Of a stretch of 64,000 nucleotides of DNA, positions 37,701 through 49,395 are shown one piece after another (within the stretch, counting starts at the first letter, position 1; every line of letters begins with the position of its first letter). A model generated the notes under the pieces. The model did no database searches, was not told the DNA's origin, and saw only the letters and a program-made list of their open reading frames with translations. The stretch spans positions 26,501,834 to 26,565,833 of the forward strand of contig OU015523.1 of assembly GCA_907165065.1 (NCBI GenBank), given 5' to 3'. The DNA comes from Caprimulgus europaeus (Eukaryota > Chordata > Aves > Caprimulgiformes > Caprimulgidae). The position numbers and the translations under genes were made by a program.

Positions 37701-37958
37701 CTGTGCTGTCTTCATACACTACTGTTACTATTTTCCAATTGTAGTATAGTACAAGATCCAAAACTGCTCTGCTGATGGCTGCATAGTCTGGATAGAGGTT
37801 GATATAAAATGCATCTTTGTTATCCACTGTAGGGTGCTTCCATCGGGTCTGAATATGTGGGACTTCAAGTGCATTGCAAATGGATTGCACTGCGCTGACG
37901 GAGGAGCTGTGGGATGGTCCAAACAGAGCAGCTACACCAAGAGCGAGCTGGTCACATG
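37701..37958 (-). CDS. GRIK1: GRIK1 exon 3: amino-terminal domain, lobe 1
   Basis: The exon is 258 bp, beginning (G)CA-TGT-GAC for ACDQLALGV and ending GAC-AGC-ACA-G for EDSTG. The acceptor has a strong pyrimidine tract ending ccccaccag; the donor is GTAAG. The product contains [41 protein letters not shown] and [18 protein letters not shown], all kainate receptor signatures. The cysteine in ACDQ is, by comparison with GluK2 structures, the partner of the cysteine in SLQC of exon 7 in an intradomain disulfide. That pairing is inferred from the family, not seen here. The segment VLYYNWK favours GluK1 over GluK2 or GluK3. No substitution looks damaging. Confidence 0.97.
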
Positions 37959-40355
37959 CTGGTGGGGAAAGGGAGGGAGAGGAAGAAGCTGTTAGTTGGC
38001 AAATGCATGTAACTTGTGCAATGTTTACCAAGACAGTTTATTCTCCATCCATCCTCATCATTTCAAAGTGAGAATGGGTAACCATGTCACTCCCAAACAC
38101 GTTGAGAGCTTTGCAAATAGTTCCTGAAAATGGCTTTACTGATTAGCATCATATCCTAGAACCTGCTTGCTACAAATAAAAACCAAAACAACTTCTCTGC
38201 TCATTACCTTCAGATCATGTTGATTCCTAAATTGCCTTTCTCAGAATAGCACTGTCGTGGAGAAACCAGGAGCTTTCTGGCTACAGGCTTGCCAAAGGGA
38301 TGTTACATGAATTAAGTTTCATGGAAGAGTGTCAGGAAATATGTTCACAGAGTCAGACACTATATGGATTCCCTCCGTGACTGGCAAGCTTCTACCACTG
38401 TGAGTTGCTTTATTTTCAGGCTACTGAAGTAATATAAACAGTAAAAGGCACTATGATTCATGGCACTCCATAATCTCTGTTTACAAAAAAGGCAGTAAAG
38501 GCTAAAGCCCTCAGTAATGACACAGGAAAATAAAGAACTAATACACACATGACATTTTAATACCTTTCCAAATCAGTCAGATGCTAGTATCAACAAAGGT
38601 TTCTTTCTCCCTGTGCCGATGTCTCAGCCAAAAGAATATCTGCTATCGGTATCTTTTCATTTTCCTTTCCCTCCCATGTCTTTTCAGAGTAACAGGTGAA
38701 AGATGAAGCAATATTTATTACTTTTGTCCATTAGTAAAATTTACTGCAAATGCTTCTAATAAGGTCTTTATTGACTGGGACAAAGCCTTGCACTAAGTTG
38801 CAATGTTGTACGCTTTGTAAGGTCGTTCTTTGTGGGGAATACAGAAATTACTCTGATTGGATGAACTACAAAGTACACAAAGATCCACAATGAGCCGTGA
38901 TTTTTTAAATTAATATTTAGTTCTCTGACAGTAATAGATTATGACAGAAAATAATATTTCCAGTCTACAAATGAGTGTTTTACAGACAGCACAAAATGCA
39001 AAGGCTTTCAAGGTTTAATTCAGAAGTCTTAAAGGATCACAAGTTTTAACATGCAAATTGCATAAATAATATCAATAATTCATGGAGAGAACAAATTACT
39101 ACTGTCTGCATAGATTCCTGGCATGTAGATTTTAAAAAATATTTATAATTAACTCCTTCCTAGAGATTCAATGGAGACGGTACTTTCACAGAAGAGATTC
39201 TCACTATACAGGGAATCTAAAATCCTGTCTCAGTCTGGATTATATGGGTTATAAATCCAGCATACTTTATTTTTGATAGCATATAGTTCCAGCATACATC
39301 TGATATTTGAAAAAGAATTGAATAAAGACAATTTAAAGATATTTTTTATGCTCCTTGAAAGTCTTCTCCTTTTTTCCAGTCTTTAGAAAGAAACTAGTGT
39401 ACCATGAGAAGAATTTATAATTTAAGACGTTTGGAAGGCAAGAGCTCACCAGCATTCTAGGACCATTTGTGATATGGAGCATGTTTATTTTTCATCCTTC
39501 ATTTTCCTTATAGCACAGATCTTTTGCCTTACTTATAGAAAGCATATCTTGTATCACATGCAGTGACAGATGTTATAGTGAACCGCAAAGCACATCTGCA
39601 AAGTCTTAGTGACTTATGGGTCTTTCTCCAGACTTGTTTGCATGAGATTGTGAGCACACCATGCAGTTCCAGGAACTAGATTGCTGTATCTACAAATTCT
39701 AGGTTGCCTCCTAGAGGTGAAGAAGTTCAGTGTGTTTAAGGAGAGTTGTGACATTTTTCCCCTTTCTGTTTTGGTCTGCAAGTTAATTAGATGCAAGTAA
39801 ATTGGACCATAATTTTCCCTCTGACAAAAATAAAAAAAATAGGAAAAAAAATCCCAGACTTCTGTGCTCCGATTCTTATAGTTGTTTATAACGGAGAAAT
39901 TTACTTCTCTCTAACCCTCTGAAGCATTAATATTTCAGGACAAGGAGACTACTAGCCTCTGTTCTTTAAAGTACAATAGAAATAACTTGTTATGAATAAT
40001 GGATATCTGTGTGTGTGTGCTAATTATGGGCTGTGACATCCCACTGTGCTCCCTGTTAGTCCGTGATCATATTCTGCAAAATTCCAGGTGGCAAATCTAT
40101 TTTTTGGAAAGAAAAATAGGCTGGACTTGCCACCCTCCATCTGGGGCTCTTAGCATGCAGACAGCATGTAGGTGTTCTATCAGGAACTAGATGACAAGTC
40201 CAAGTCCAGCTTCATTCTTAGGTCAAAAAACTTAGAAAGATGAATTTTATGTTTCCATTCATATACACGTTACAGTCAGAGCAAAGAAGGAGACCAGGCT
40301 GGAGAAATGTAGTATAGAACACGTATGTTACTGACACAGTAGTTGAGATAATTAC
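37959..40355 (-). other. GRIK1: GRIK1 intron 2
   Basis: A 2397-bp intron with GTAATT donor and a strong pyrimidine-rich acceptor (ccctttccccaccag). No repeat or gene was recognised in it. Confidence 0.9.
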
Positions 40356-40523
40356 CTCTTCTTGAGGCTTCAAAACTGTCAAAAAGGTTAATTCTCTGGA
40401 TGTCATAGGTTAATGTGGTATTAGGCATCAGTGTTCTGTTTCTATTAATGTTGGTGACTGCAAACTTGAAAGCCAATTCTTCAATATTAACAGGTTCATT
40501 TTCCACAGTTTCGAATATCCCTC
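40356..40523 (-). CDS. GRIK1: GRIK1 exon 2: start of the amino-terminal domain
   Basis: The exon is 168 bp: two bases completing a glycine codon, 55 full codons, and one base of the next. It begins [10 protein letters not shown] and ends FDSFEASRR. The acceptor reads ...tttcaacag before GAGGG and the donor is GTAATT. It encodes the first strand and helix of the LIVBP-like lobe 1 of the kainate receptor ectodomain. Two N-glycosylation sequons are visible, N-R-T and N-T-T, within [15 protein letters not shown]. The exon starts in phase 2, so the preceding exon must end with the first base of a glycine codon. That exon should carry the signal peptide and was not found in the 23.5 kb to the right. 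The reading frame stays open a little past the donor into intron 2, which is not significant. Confidence 0.96.
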
Positions 40524-41984
40524 CTGTTGAAACAGAGATAAATGAGAAGCATTATTCACCTTTTCATCACTGTACATAAAAAGAGAAAAATAAATTATAA
40601 GCAATAATAATCTGAGTGTTCATAAAGGAAAACAGTTAAAATTGCTGTTAAAAGCACAACAGCAAAAGCATATTGGATCATTAGTTTTTATCTACAGTGT
40701 CATTGTAGGTTAACTCAATATTATGAATGTTGCTTAGACAAACATCTGTGAAAGATCATGCATGTTTATTATTCAGACTTGTCAAAATAAAATTTTTAAA
40801 ACTTCTATTAAGTTCCCAGCTAACAAAAGTAGTGATTTTCATAGGTCTTGTTCCCTCTCCTCCAATCTAATCTATGTTTACAGATGAAACCTGAACATGT
40901 TGGAGATGTTTTCTGAGGTGTTTCTGCAAATCTTGGAAGTATAAGGTTCAGAGGTGACTTAGGAGTTTGAGTAAAAATGGAATTAAAGTTTCCACTCAAG
41001 ACTGATGTCTTGGGCTTTGTTTTTTTATAAATCCTAGGCAACTTTGTTGGCCATCTCACATTTGCTCATAGAGAAGTGAATATTTTTATTTTTCTAAAGT
41101 TCATTGCTAAATGAACTGAACTACTTGATACCGAACATAACTGAGTCACACACTGCTCCCACAGATTTCACCTTTATGTCAAAGTGTTGAGTGATGTCTC
41201 CAGTGCTGTAGTGTCTACTAGTACCATCACAACACTGGTTTAGAAGTCTCCTTCTAGGAGACTGCTGGATATAGCAATTGCAATCAACTTCCTATCATTC
41301 CTCTAGACTCTTCTTCCAGCATCTGTTTTGAACTATTTGAACCAAGAGGTGTCCCAACCCATTCTGTACAATTCCAGATGAGCAACTGCTCTTTAAGTGC
41401 TGCTCAATTTGCTGGAACTTATTTTCTACCCTTCAAATTATAATTGTATATACTTCTTGCTACTTTTTAAAACAAATGAGGTGAACTCAAGCTTTTCTTT
41501 AACCTGGAAGCAAATTTTCCAGAAGAGGACCTGTAAAGAAACAATCTGAATTTTGGAAGCATTCTGAACTGCTTTGGCATATACTCTGAGATGGGGAAGG
41601 TGGCTGTGTTTCAAGTCAGTAGGCTGTCCCACTTATATTGGGATGTCTACTCCCTCTAGCCTCTAGAGACTTTATTATGCCAACAACACATTCAGGCTGT
41701 CTAGGAGCATTGGGATTTGATGAATGCATAACAAACACAGCTAATTTGAAAAAAAATAGCTCCTTTAAACAGCAATCTCCAGCTTCAGTACTTGATTTTG
41801 CAAGTATAATTTACTCATTTAGTGCAAGTCACTAGAGAATACTTTGGATTTCTCAGTTACATATTTTCGCATTTCCCCACATGAAATCTGAGCCCTAGAT
41901 AATGCTTTATATTTTCTGAGCATGAGAATGTATTCAGCTAATGCAGCACAATCTCTTGCAATTTTGATGTCACCAGTGTAGCAA

Positions 41985-42052
41985 TAGCGCAGTCATTAGC
42001 TGACAATCAGGAAATGGGAACACGGTGGATTTAAAACCTGTTTCGAATTTTA
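41985..42052 (+). repeat. Possible tRNA-derived SINE head
   Basis: tagcgcagtcattagc (41985-42000) resembles a tRNA/SINE A box and ctgtttcgaatttt (from 42039) a degenerate B box. The spacing is about ten bases longer than in a tRNA and the following sequence matches MIR only weakly. It is not a functional tRNA. It could be an old SINE or chance. Confidence 0.35.
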
Positions 42053-42251
42053 ACTCAGCAATGAAAACACTGGAGGCTATGAAACCCAAGCTGGCAATGC
42101 AATCTTTAGCTACTCCTGAATATGCAGCATTATGTTATCTCTCAAACCCCTATATAACAAAACCTTAACTTGACTGAAGCAATTTTGCCAACATGAGCAA
42201 TTTTATTTTCTATATGTATTTCTTATTTACTGTATTTAAAGGACATGCAGA

Positions 42252-42355
42252 TGAGGTGCTTAGGGACACGGTTTAGTGGTGGACTTGGTAGTGTTAGGTT
42301 TTCGGTTGGACTTGATGATCTTAAAGGTCTTTTCCAACCAAAATGATTCTATGAT
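42252..42355 (+). mobile_element. CR1 LINE 3' fragment
   Basis: A short plus-oriented CR1 3' end: gaggtgcttagggacacggt, then cttgatgatcttaaaggtct and a tail ending gattctatga. Its last 51 bases (42304-42354) are nearly the exact reverse complement of 51659-51709, with two mismatches by eye. The same 3' end type is seen at 51655. Confidence 0.92.
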
Positions 42356-42949
42356 ATATGCATGTATTAGAACCTTAAAGACTTTCTGATATTTTTTTCC
42401 CCTCCATCATAAAATAAATACAAGTGATTACATGAGACTGTGACACAGAAATAGCTAGGAAAAAGTTTAACTGCTGGCTTTGGAATCAAATGTAAAAACT
42501 CACGTGGAATGCTGTGAGTCAGCAGGATTTTCCCGATTTGCAAACTACAGGATTACCAGAAGGGAAAAAAATCTACTGTCTATTATTTCAGATCCTATAA
42601 TTCTTCATCCCAATGATTATGCCATCAAATTTTCAGGTTAAATAAAATTTACTTTCTTTCCTTTAACTTGAGGAAGACAAGTAGTTTTCAGTTAGCTGTA
42701 ACATCAGCTTGAGCTTGTGTCAGCAAGATACAACTGTTGTGTTTTGCTTGGACCTCTACTACAATTAGCAGAACATTGTTTCATAAGGCAAGGTGGATGT
42801 CATGGAGTATAATGGATAGCCTAAGATAACTTTCTAATAAGGCAGGGTGACCACCACCTCTCCTGACTTCCAGCAGAATGAGTATCTTACAATCTTGGCA
42901 AAAAATCTTCTCCATCTTAAAAATTATTATTGTGCTGTGCTTGTATTAC

Positions 42950-42968
42950 TTTTTTTTTTTTTTTTTTT
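42950..42968. repeat. Poly-T run (19 T)
   Basis: Uninterrupted T19 in intron 1. On the GRIK1 sense strand it is poly-A. No retroposed gene was recognised next to it. Confidence 0.95.
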
Positions 42969-45900
42969 AATTAAAACAACTTTCAACCACCCCTGAGGTA
43001 ACCTTCATACCTATACATACACTTTCCCATTTTAGGACTAGAACTTTTTCCAGGCCTCTAATCAGTTGCATATTAAATGGAGATTAGTTTTAATTGATGT
43101 ATATCCATGAACAATTTATACTTCATTAGCAGAATTTTGCAGAATTTTTTCCTGGTCCTCTTTAAAAAAAAGAATAGAAGCTCACTGGCCAGGGGGAAGG
43201 AGCAGAGGGAAAGGAGCAGCAACGGAAAGACTGGAAGTTTTGCATGGATGTGTTTGCTAAGCAAACTCATCAAAACTGCATATGCACTATCACGTACACT
43301 TCAAATGTATTCAGATAGATCTTTCTGAAAGTCAGCTGTATAATCAATATATTGGTACCCATTCAACATATTTTCCAGGTTGCTTTTGTTAACATAGCAG
43401 TAAAGCACTTACTTACAGAGAATTTTGGTTACATGCTTCGATTTGCTGGTGAGAAACTCTGGATAGGTCTGGTGTAAGAACAGGACAGACAGTCAAGAGT
43501 TTCATAATTTTGTACATGAAATTTAGTTCAGATGAACTGAAGATGCTTAGGGTGCTGTTTAGTCTCTGAAAGCTAGTGCCCCCACCCCCAGCTAGGATGG
43601 GGAAGTTTTCAGACCACAAAAGTCATTCTTCCAAGTCAATAAATGTTTACTGAACTCAATGTTCTCTTGATTAAACCCTAAAGCAAGTACAAAGAGTTGT
43701 GCCCTGCTGCCTATGAACAGAGTCCACGAGAGGGTTTATGGAGGAAATTGTTGCTTACTGTGAGTGAACTATTGGATAGTTGCATTGTGAAAAGCTTGAA
43801 TTGCTACCTATATGAACTTGATTTTTCTGTTGGGACTTATGTGTGTAAAAAAGTGTTGAACCAGTTTATAAATTTGCATCAGAAACAAGCCAGCAGATAA
43901 AAATCTGTCTGTCCTGTGCTGTTGTGTTTTCATCCATGTCTCCTTAATGAAATCCAGTAATTTAGTAAACAGTTTCTCTTCTCCTGTGTTCTGCTCATGA
44001 CTTACAGCCAAGCTCAGAATTTATTTTGAGGTCCAGGTTAAAAGAGAAATAACAGAGTAAGTGACAAGTTTGATGAAGAACTGGATTGACAGGTGATTAA
44101 TTTAAATAAAGTAATTACTGTACAAGATTTTAAAAACAAATTAACCACAGTTTTCTACAAAGGAAGGAAGAAAAATCAATGTTAACTCAAGACATAAACG
44201 ATGCCCCAGAAATGAGGCTATTATTGCTAAGCACAAAAACAAGCACTGGCTTTTAAGGTAGGCTGCTGGTAGCACATATATGGCACAAAGCTTAAATTTT
44301 TGAGTCCTCCCTTTCACCCCCTTCCCCTCCTCCCCAATTACTCAGCCAGATAGTGAATTCAGTGCAGCAACTTCCACCAACCAAAGGCTGTTTAGTCCCG
44401 ATCAGTGGCAGACCTGACCTTTCTTCTGCACAGGCACTATATCTGCCCTCTTGATCATGAGTGGGACTGTCCACCTGAGTCAGCAGAAAGCTGTCTACCC
44501 AAAAACCAGGTGAGTGCCAGGGCTTTGCTCTGCTTCACATGGATGTCAACATCTCCCAGAGGCTGTCTCACCAGACGCAGCTGAGGAGCAATGCCAGACG
44601 TAGGTTACCTGATCTAATTGCAAACAGGGAGTAACTCTCCCCCAGCCACAAGTGAGCACATTAGTGGGAGAACCCAGCAGTCAGGTTCATTTAACAGATA
44701 ATCCTGCTTCAGTGCATGTATGTGAGGAAACCTTTCACTTCCAGCATTTACTTTATAAAGTGATGTCTGTGAGGATGAAGAATAAAAGCTATATCTGCCC
44801 TTGCTTTCAGTTTGCCTGTGGAAAGTAAAACGAAAATGACTATTTGGTTAATGTTTCTCTGATAGAAATAAGGGTTGAGCCACATGAGTGACTGCTCTGC
44901 AGAGAGGAGCGAGGGATGCAAGTCAAACTGACAACTATGACAAAGCATCAGCCCCATTCATCCTCTGAAGATAAAAAAATTCTACGGCAAGTAAAATGTC
45001 AAAAATATAAAAGCACACCTCAGCAGGCACACCTGAAAAAGCAGCTCCAGCCCTTCTGAGCAAGCAAATGTTTCCATTTAAAGAGGTCAGCAAAGACTCA
45101 GAGAGTTTTAGAAAAGGTCCTGGCTGAATCAATTTCCATACCTCTCAATGAGTCCCAAGTGTTTCACTTCAAGTCAAGGCAGAGCTCAAAAGCCCGTTAT
45201 TGGAAAAATTCTCTGTCCCTGTCTCAAAACCAGTCATAAACAGCAACGGCTAAAAATTGTTGACCTTTCTAATGGCAGTTATCGACCTGTCTCCCTGGGC
45301 TGCTTTGGTCAGATTTCCTCAATGCAAAATATCTCACTAACATATTTCAGTTCCAATACAGCGGATGTAGTATGTATTTTTAGCCACATATACCTAGAAT
45401 TACCTGAGTAGCCTTGAAGGAATTTCTGTTATTTCAGTCAGTAATATCACTTTGATGCTTTCAAAGTAAAATGTTAACTTTTGAAAACATTTTTAAAAGC
45501 TATATCCCACTTGCAGAGAGATTTTCCTTACCTACTCCATAGCAAACATAAGAACAGCATCTTACTGCATTGGGGTTTGGGGTTTTTTTTTTGTTATTTG
45601 CTACTTCCTGTTAAAATACTCCAGAAAGACAGATGAAATGGAAGCAGGCTTATAGAGGAAGACAATTCTGAGAGCCTGCAAAACAGAGGTGTGAAAATGA
45701 CATGCTTTTTGAGGGTGGTCTATGTTTCTTTCTGACACCTAAAGGAGACCAAAAGAGAAAAAAACCCAGTGGCCACCACAGATGTGCCAAAAAAGGCAGT
45801 TATTTTTCAGATTAAGATCTTGCTCTGGGACATTCTCCTGTTCATTATCTTTGTGGATAAATTTCCTCATTATATTTGTTAAAAGTCTCTCCACCTCACT

Positions 45901-47270
45901 GGTGGCTGTATGAGGCAGCTCTATGGCAGATCTGTGTTCATGCTTACACACCAGACCATCAGTCAACCTCTCTTTCACACCAGAAGTCACTGTGTATCAG
46001 CTATTAAACTGTCCTCCAGACATTTCAAAATAATATTCTTTATCACTAACATAATTCTCATACTTTTTGACCAGTAGAAAATGCTGACAGTGTAGGGAAG
46101 TTAATTGCTTGTACTGTTAAAATAGAGAAAACTGTTGCTGAATACTAGATACAGTATTCCAGGGCCATAAATCAAGCCACCAGATACAACGAGATTTAAA
46201 AGATATATTGCTCAGATTTTTATTTGCTGACAGATTTTCATCCCCCAGCATACCTTATCTTCCCTACAGTAGCAGTCCCAGCAAGCCAAAGACAATGGCT
46301 CAGTTATGCATATATACATATGACTCCAGGAGTAGCCATATTAATGCTAACACCCACTATTTTTATATTCTGATAGAAATTAAAGTGAGAAACAGGAAAT
46401 GTTAAAAAACCTGAAAGCCTTTATGTTGTTTATGTTCTTATTCAGGATCTACACTTCAGAAGAATGCTGTTTCAAAACAAACATGCTGACCATGCAGTAA
46501 AGAACATTTGAAATATTAAAACATATAGACTAAGAAGAATGGTAGAGGAAAAATACAGACACAGGTATTTTTTCCTTTACTTAAGAAAAAGGGACTTTCT
46601 ATGGTTTATAGCTCTTTCCAGTTAAGGATGAAACTTTACTCCTACAAGGTTGATGTCCAGGTTTCCTTTTCTTGCTCAAAGAATATCCTAGTTTCACAGT
46701 CTCGTCTACCTCAGGAGGTGTCTATTGCATGGCACACTGAATAAGCATTGTGGAAGCACAGGGCTCACTGGATGTCATTGCTCCATCCCCAAAGCTTTGA
46801 CCCACTGACACAAAGCTTTGCTCAAAGGCAATCCAGTGCCATGATGTGCAGGTGATTCGCTAGCAGGATTTCCAGAAACATCTGAACATCTATCTCCTGG
46901 AGGAATTTATGCTCAGAGAAGCTTCCCTTTCTTTCCACAGCACCATCTGAACACCAGGAGGTCCATGAGACCTCATTAAAACCCACCTGTCAGTCACTGA
47001 AGAGAAATGAGAGTTAAAATCCTAATGACTGTGCAGCTATGTGCCACTGGTTTCCCCAAAGAGAAGCTGTTGCTGATGCCACGTTAGTGCAGAAGATTCA
47101 TCAAGCCAAATTAGTATGCAGTTTGCCCTTGCTTTCTGTCAATACAGACATGGACTCATGCCGCTCTGCTGTTGACGTGGCTATGGACTCACATGCATCT
47201 CTGAGGCTCAGTAGGGCTGGCAGAGTAGTAGGGGTAGACTCACTGGCTCAAAAGAACAGGGCAGAGTGAA

Positions 47271-48690
47271 AGAATCACAGGATCACCTGGTTGGAAAAGA
47301 CCTCTGAGATCATCGACTCCAACCATACCTGTCCACTACTAAACTATATCTCTGAGCACCCCATCTACCTGCCTTTTAAATACCTCCAGGGATCATGACC
47401 TAACCACCTCCTTAGGCAGCCCATTCCAATGCCTGACAACCCTTTCAGTGAAGAAGCATTTCCCAACATCCAATCTGTACCTCCCCTGGCACAACTTAAA
47501 GGCCATTGCCTCTTGTTCTGTCACTAGTGACCAGGGAGAAAAGACACACACCTGCCTCACTACAACCTCCTCAGGTAGTTGTAGAGAGCAAGAAGGTCTC
47601 CCCTCAGCCTCCTTTTCTCTAGACTAAACAACCCCAGGTCCCTCAGCTGCTCATCATAAGACTTGTTCTCCAGGCCCTTCACCAGCTTTGTTGCCCTTCT
47701 CTGGACATGCTCCAGCACCTTAATGTCCTTCTTGTAATGAGGGGCCCAGAACTGGACACAGTATTCAAGGTGTAACCTTACCAAAGCTGAGTACAGGGGG
47801 GACAATCACTTCCCTACTCCTGCTGGCCACACTAGTTCTGCTACAGGCCAGGATGCTGTTTGCCTTCTTGGCTACCTGGGCACACTGCTGGCTCATATTC
47901 AGAAAGCTGTCAACCAACATCCCCAGGTCCTTTTCTGCAAGGCAGCTCTCCAGCCACTCTTCCCCAAGCCTGTAGTGTTGCATGGGGTTGTTGTGACCCA
48001 AGTGCAGGACCTGGCCCTTGGTCTTGTTGAACCTCATGCAGTTGGTTGCCGCCCATTGATCCAACCTGTCCAGGTCCCTCTGCAGAGCCTTCCTACCCTC
48101 AAGCAAATCAACACTACCACCCAGCTTGGTGTTATCTCTGAATTTACTGGGGGTGCACTCTATTCCTTCATCCAGATCATTGATAAAGATGCTAAACAGG
48201 GCTGGCCCCAACACTGAGCCCTGGGGAACACCACTTGTGTCTGGCCTCCAGCTGGATTTAACTCCATTTCCCACCACTCTTTGGGCCCGGCCATCCAGCC
48301 AGTTTTTAACCCAGCAGAGTGTGTCTGTCCAGGCCATTTGCAACCAGTTTCTCAAGCAGAATGCTGTGGGAAATGGTGTCAAAGGCTTTACTGAAGTCCA
48401 GGGACATCACATCCACAGCCTTTCCCTCATCCACTAAGCGGGCAACCTTGTCATAGAAGGAGACCAGGTTAGTCAGGCAGGACCTGCCTTTCATAAACCC
48501 ATGTTGACTGGGTCTGATCACCTGGGTGGCCTGTGTTTGCTGTGTGATAGCACTCAAGCTGATCTGCTCCATCACCTTTCCCGGCACCAAGGTCAGACTG
48601 ACAGGCCTGTAGGTCCCTGGATCCTCCCTCTGGCCCTTCTTGAAAATGGGTGTAACATTTGGGTGCTTACCAAGTTTTTTTCTCCAGATA
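47271..48690 (-). mobile_element. CR1 LINE, 5'-truncated, with decayed reverse transcriptase
   Basis: About 1.4 kb, 3' end at the left. On the minus strand the order is [113 protein letters not shown] and [16 protein letters not shown]. These are the blocks of CR1 ORF2 reverse transcriptase through its C-terminus. The catalytic aspartate pair is changed (F-R-D-N, about 48123-48152). A frame break near 48300-48380 and another near 47800 separate the pieces. The element is dead. Confidence 0.94.
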
Positions 48691-49224
48691 ATGTCCACTT
48701 GCAGAGTTAAAGAGTGTGCCACTTGGAGTGAAAGCACTTGCTACTGGAAACCCCCTTTAATCATTTTTTTCCACCCTTGCCTCTTCCAAGAGGACATATT
48801 CTCCTGTGCCACAAGGTGCCTGACTGAGAGCCAGTGCATGTACACTCATTACAGAGCTAAGGCTGGGCATTCAACTTACAGAAAAGAATAATCAAATGAG
48901 TTATTACTTAGAGCTTATCTTTAGCAGATAGTTTAACAGTATCTTTTTAAAGTCAGCTCACTGATGATGTAAGATTAGTCCAGAAATTGGCTATTGCCTC
49001 TAATTTATACATGACCTATACTCTGTTGTATGGGGGTGTGTGTGTACTAAAAAAAAACCCAAACCAAAACCAGTCTCTCAGGAAGAATCATTAACGAACA
49101 CAATCCTATAACAAACAGAAATTGCATTTTACATTTAAAAATCCAGGCTGAAGTGGGTTTACTCCCCTAGGTTTTCATGGAATTAGGTGCATGGGTTTTG
49201 CATTTGGCTCACACAATGCAAACT

Positions 49225-49395
49225 GAACGCATTAGCATTCTTTACACGGGTGAATTTAGCTTTGCAACAGGGACCTCTGAGTTAGGCAGCTATTATCACC
49301 CTCATTTTACAGACAGTGAAACTGAGAGCTTGAGTGACTTTCCTACCATCACTCCCTCTTCAATCTGTTCAAAAGCTGGTTTGGAAACCTTCCAT
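49225..49395 (-). mobile_element. MIR-like SINE, comparatively well preserved
   Basis: The plus strand follows the reverse complement of MIR: tttacacgggtgaattt, caacagggacctctgagtta, ctattatcaccctcatttta, cagacagtgaaactgagagc and gagtgactttcc. The block order and spacing match an almost full-length element. Confidence 0.78.

Larger units (their letters stand above)
14805..40523 (-). other. GRIK1: GRIK1 gene, internal part (exons 2-7 and the introns between them)
   Basis: Six minus-strand exons join in frame into one uninterrupted stretch of about 328 residues from the amino-terminal domain of a kainate-type ionotropic glutamate receptor. Exon lengths are 168, 258, 182, 54, 174 and 148 bp; the introns between them are 2397, 7026, 10093, 1700 and 3519 bp. 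GluK1 rather than GluK2 or GluK3 is indicated by remembered family differences such as [23 protein letters not shown] and [11 protein letters not shown]. From family knowledge, the protein is a plasma-membrane glutamate-gated cation channel subunit, and this domain guides dimerisation and heteromer assembly. The signal-peptide exon, ligand-binding core, pore and C-tail are outside the window. No disabling change is visible, so this looks like a functional gene. Confidence 0.95.

Noticed and set aside
47765-48737. 205- and 143-codon minus-strand frames
   Set aside because: They are pieces of a decayed CR1 reverse transcriptase with frame breaks and a changed catalytic motif.
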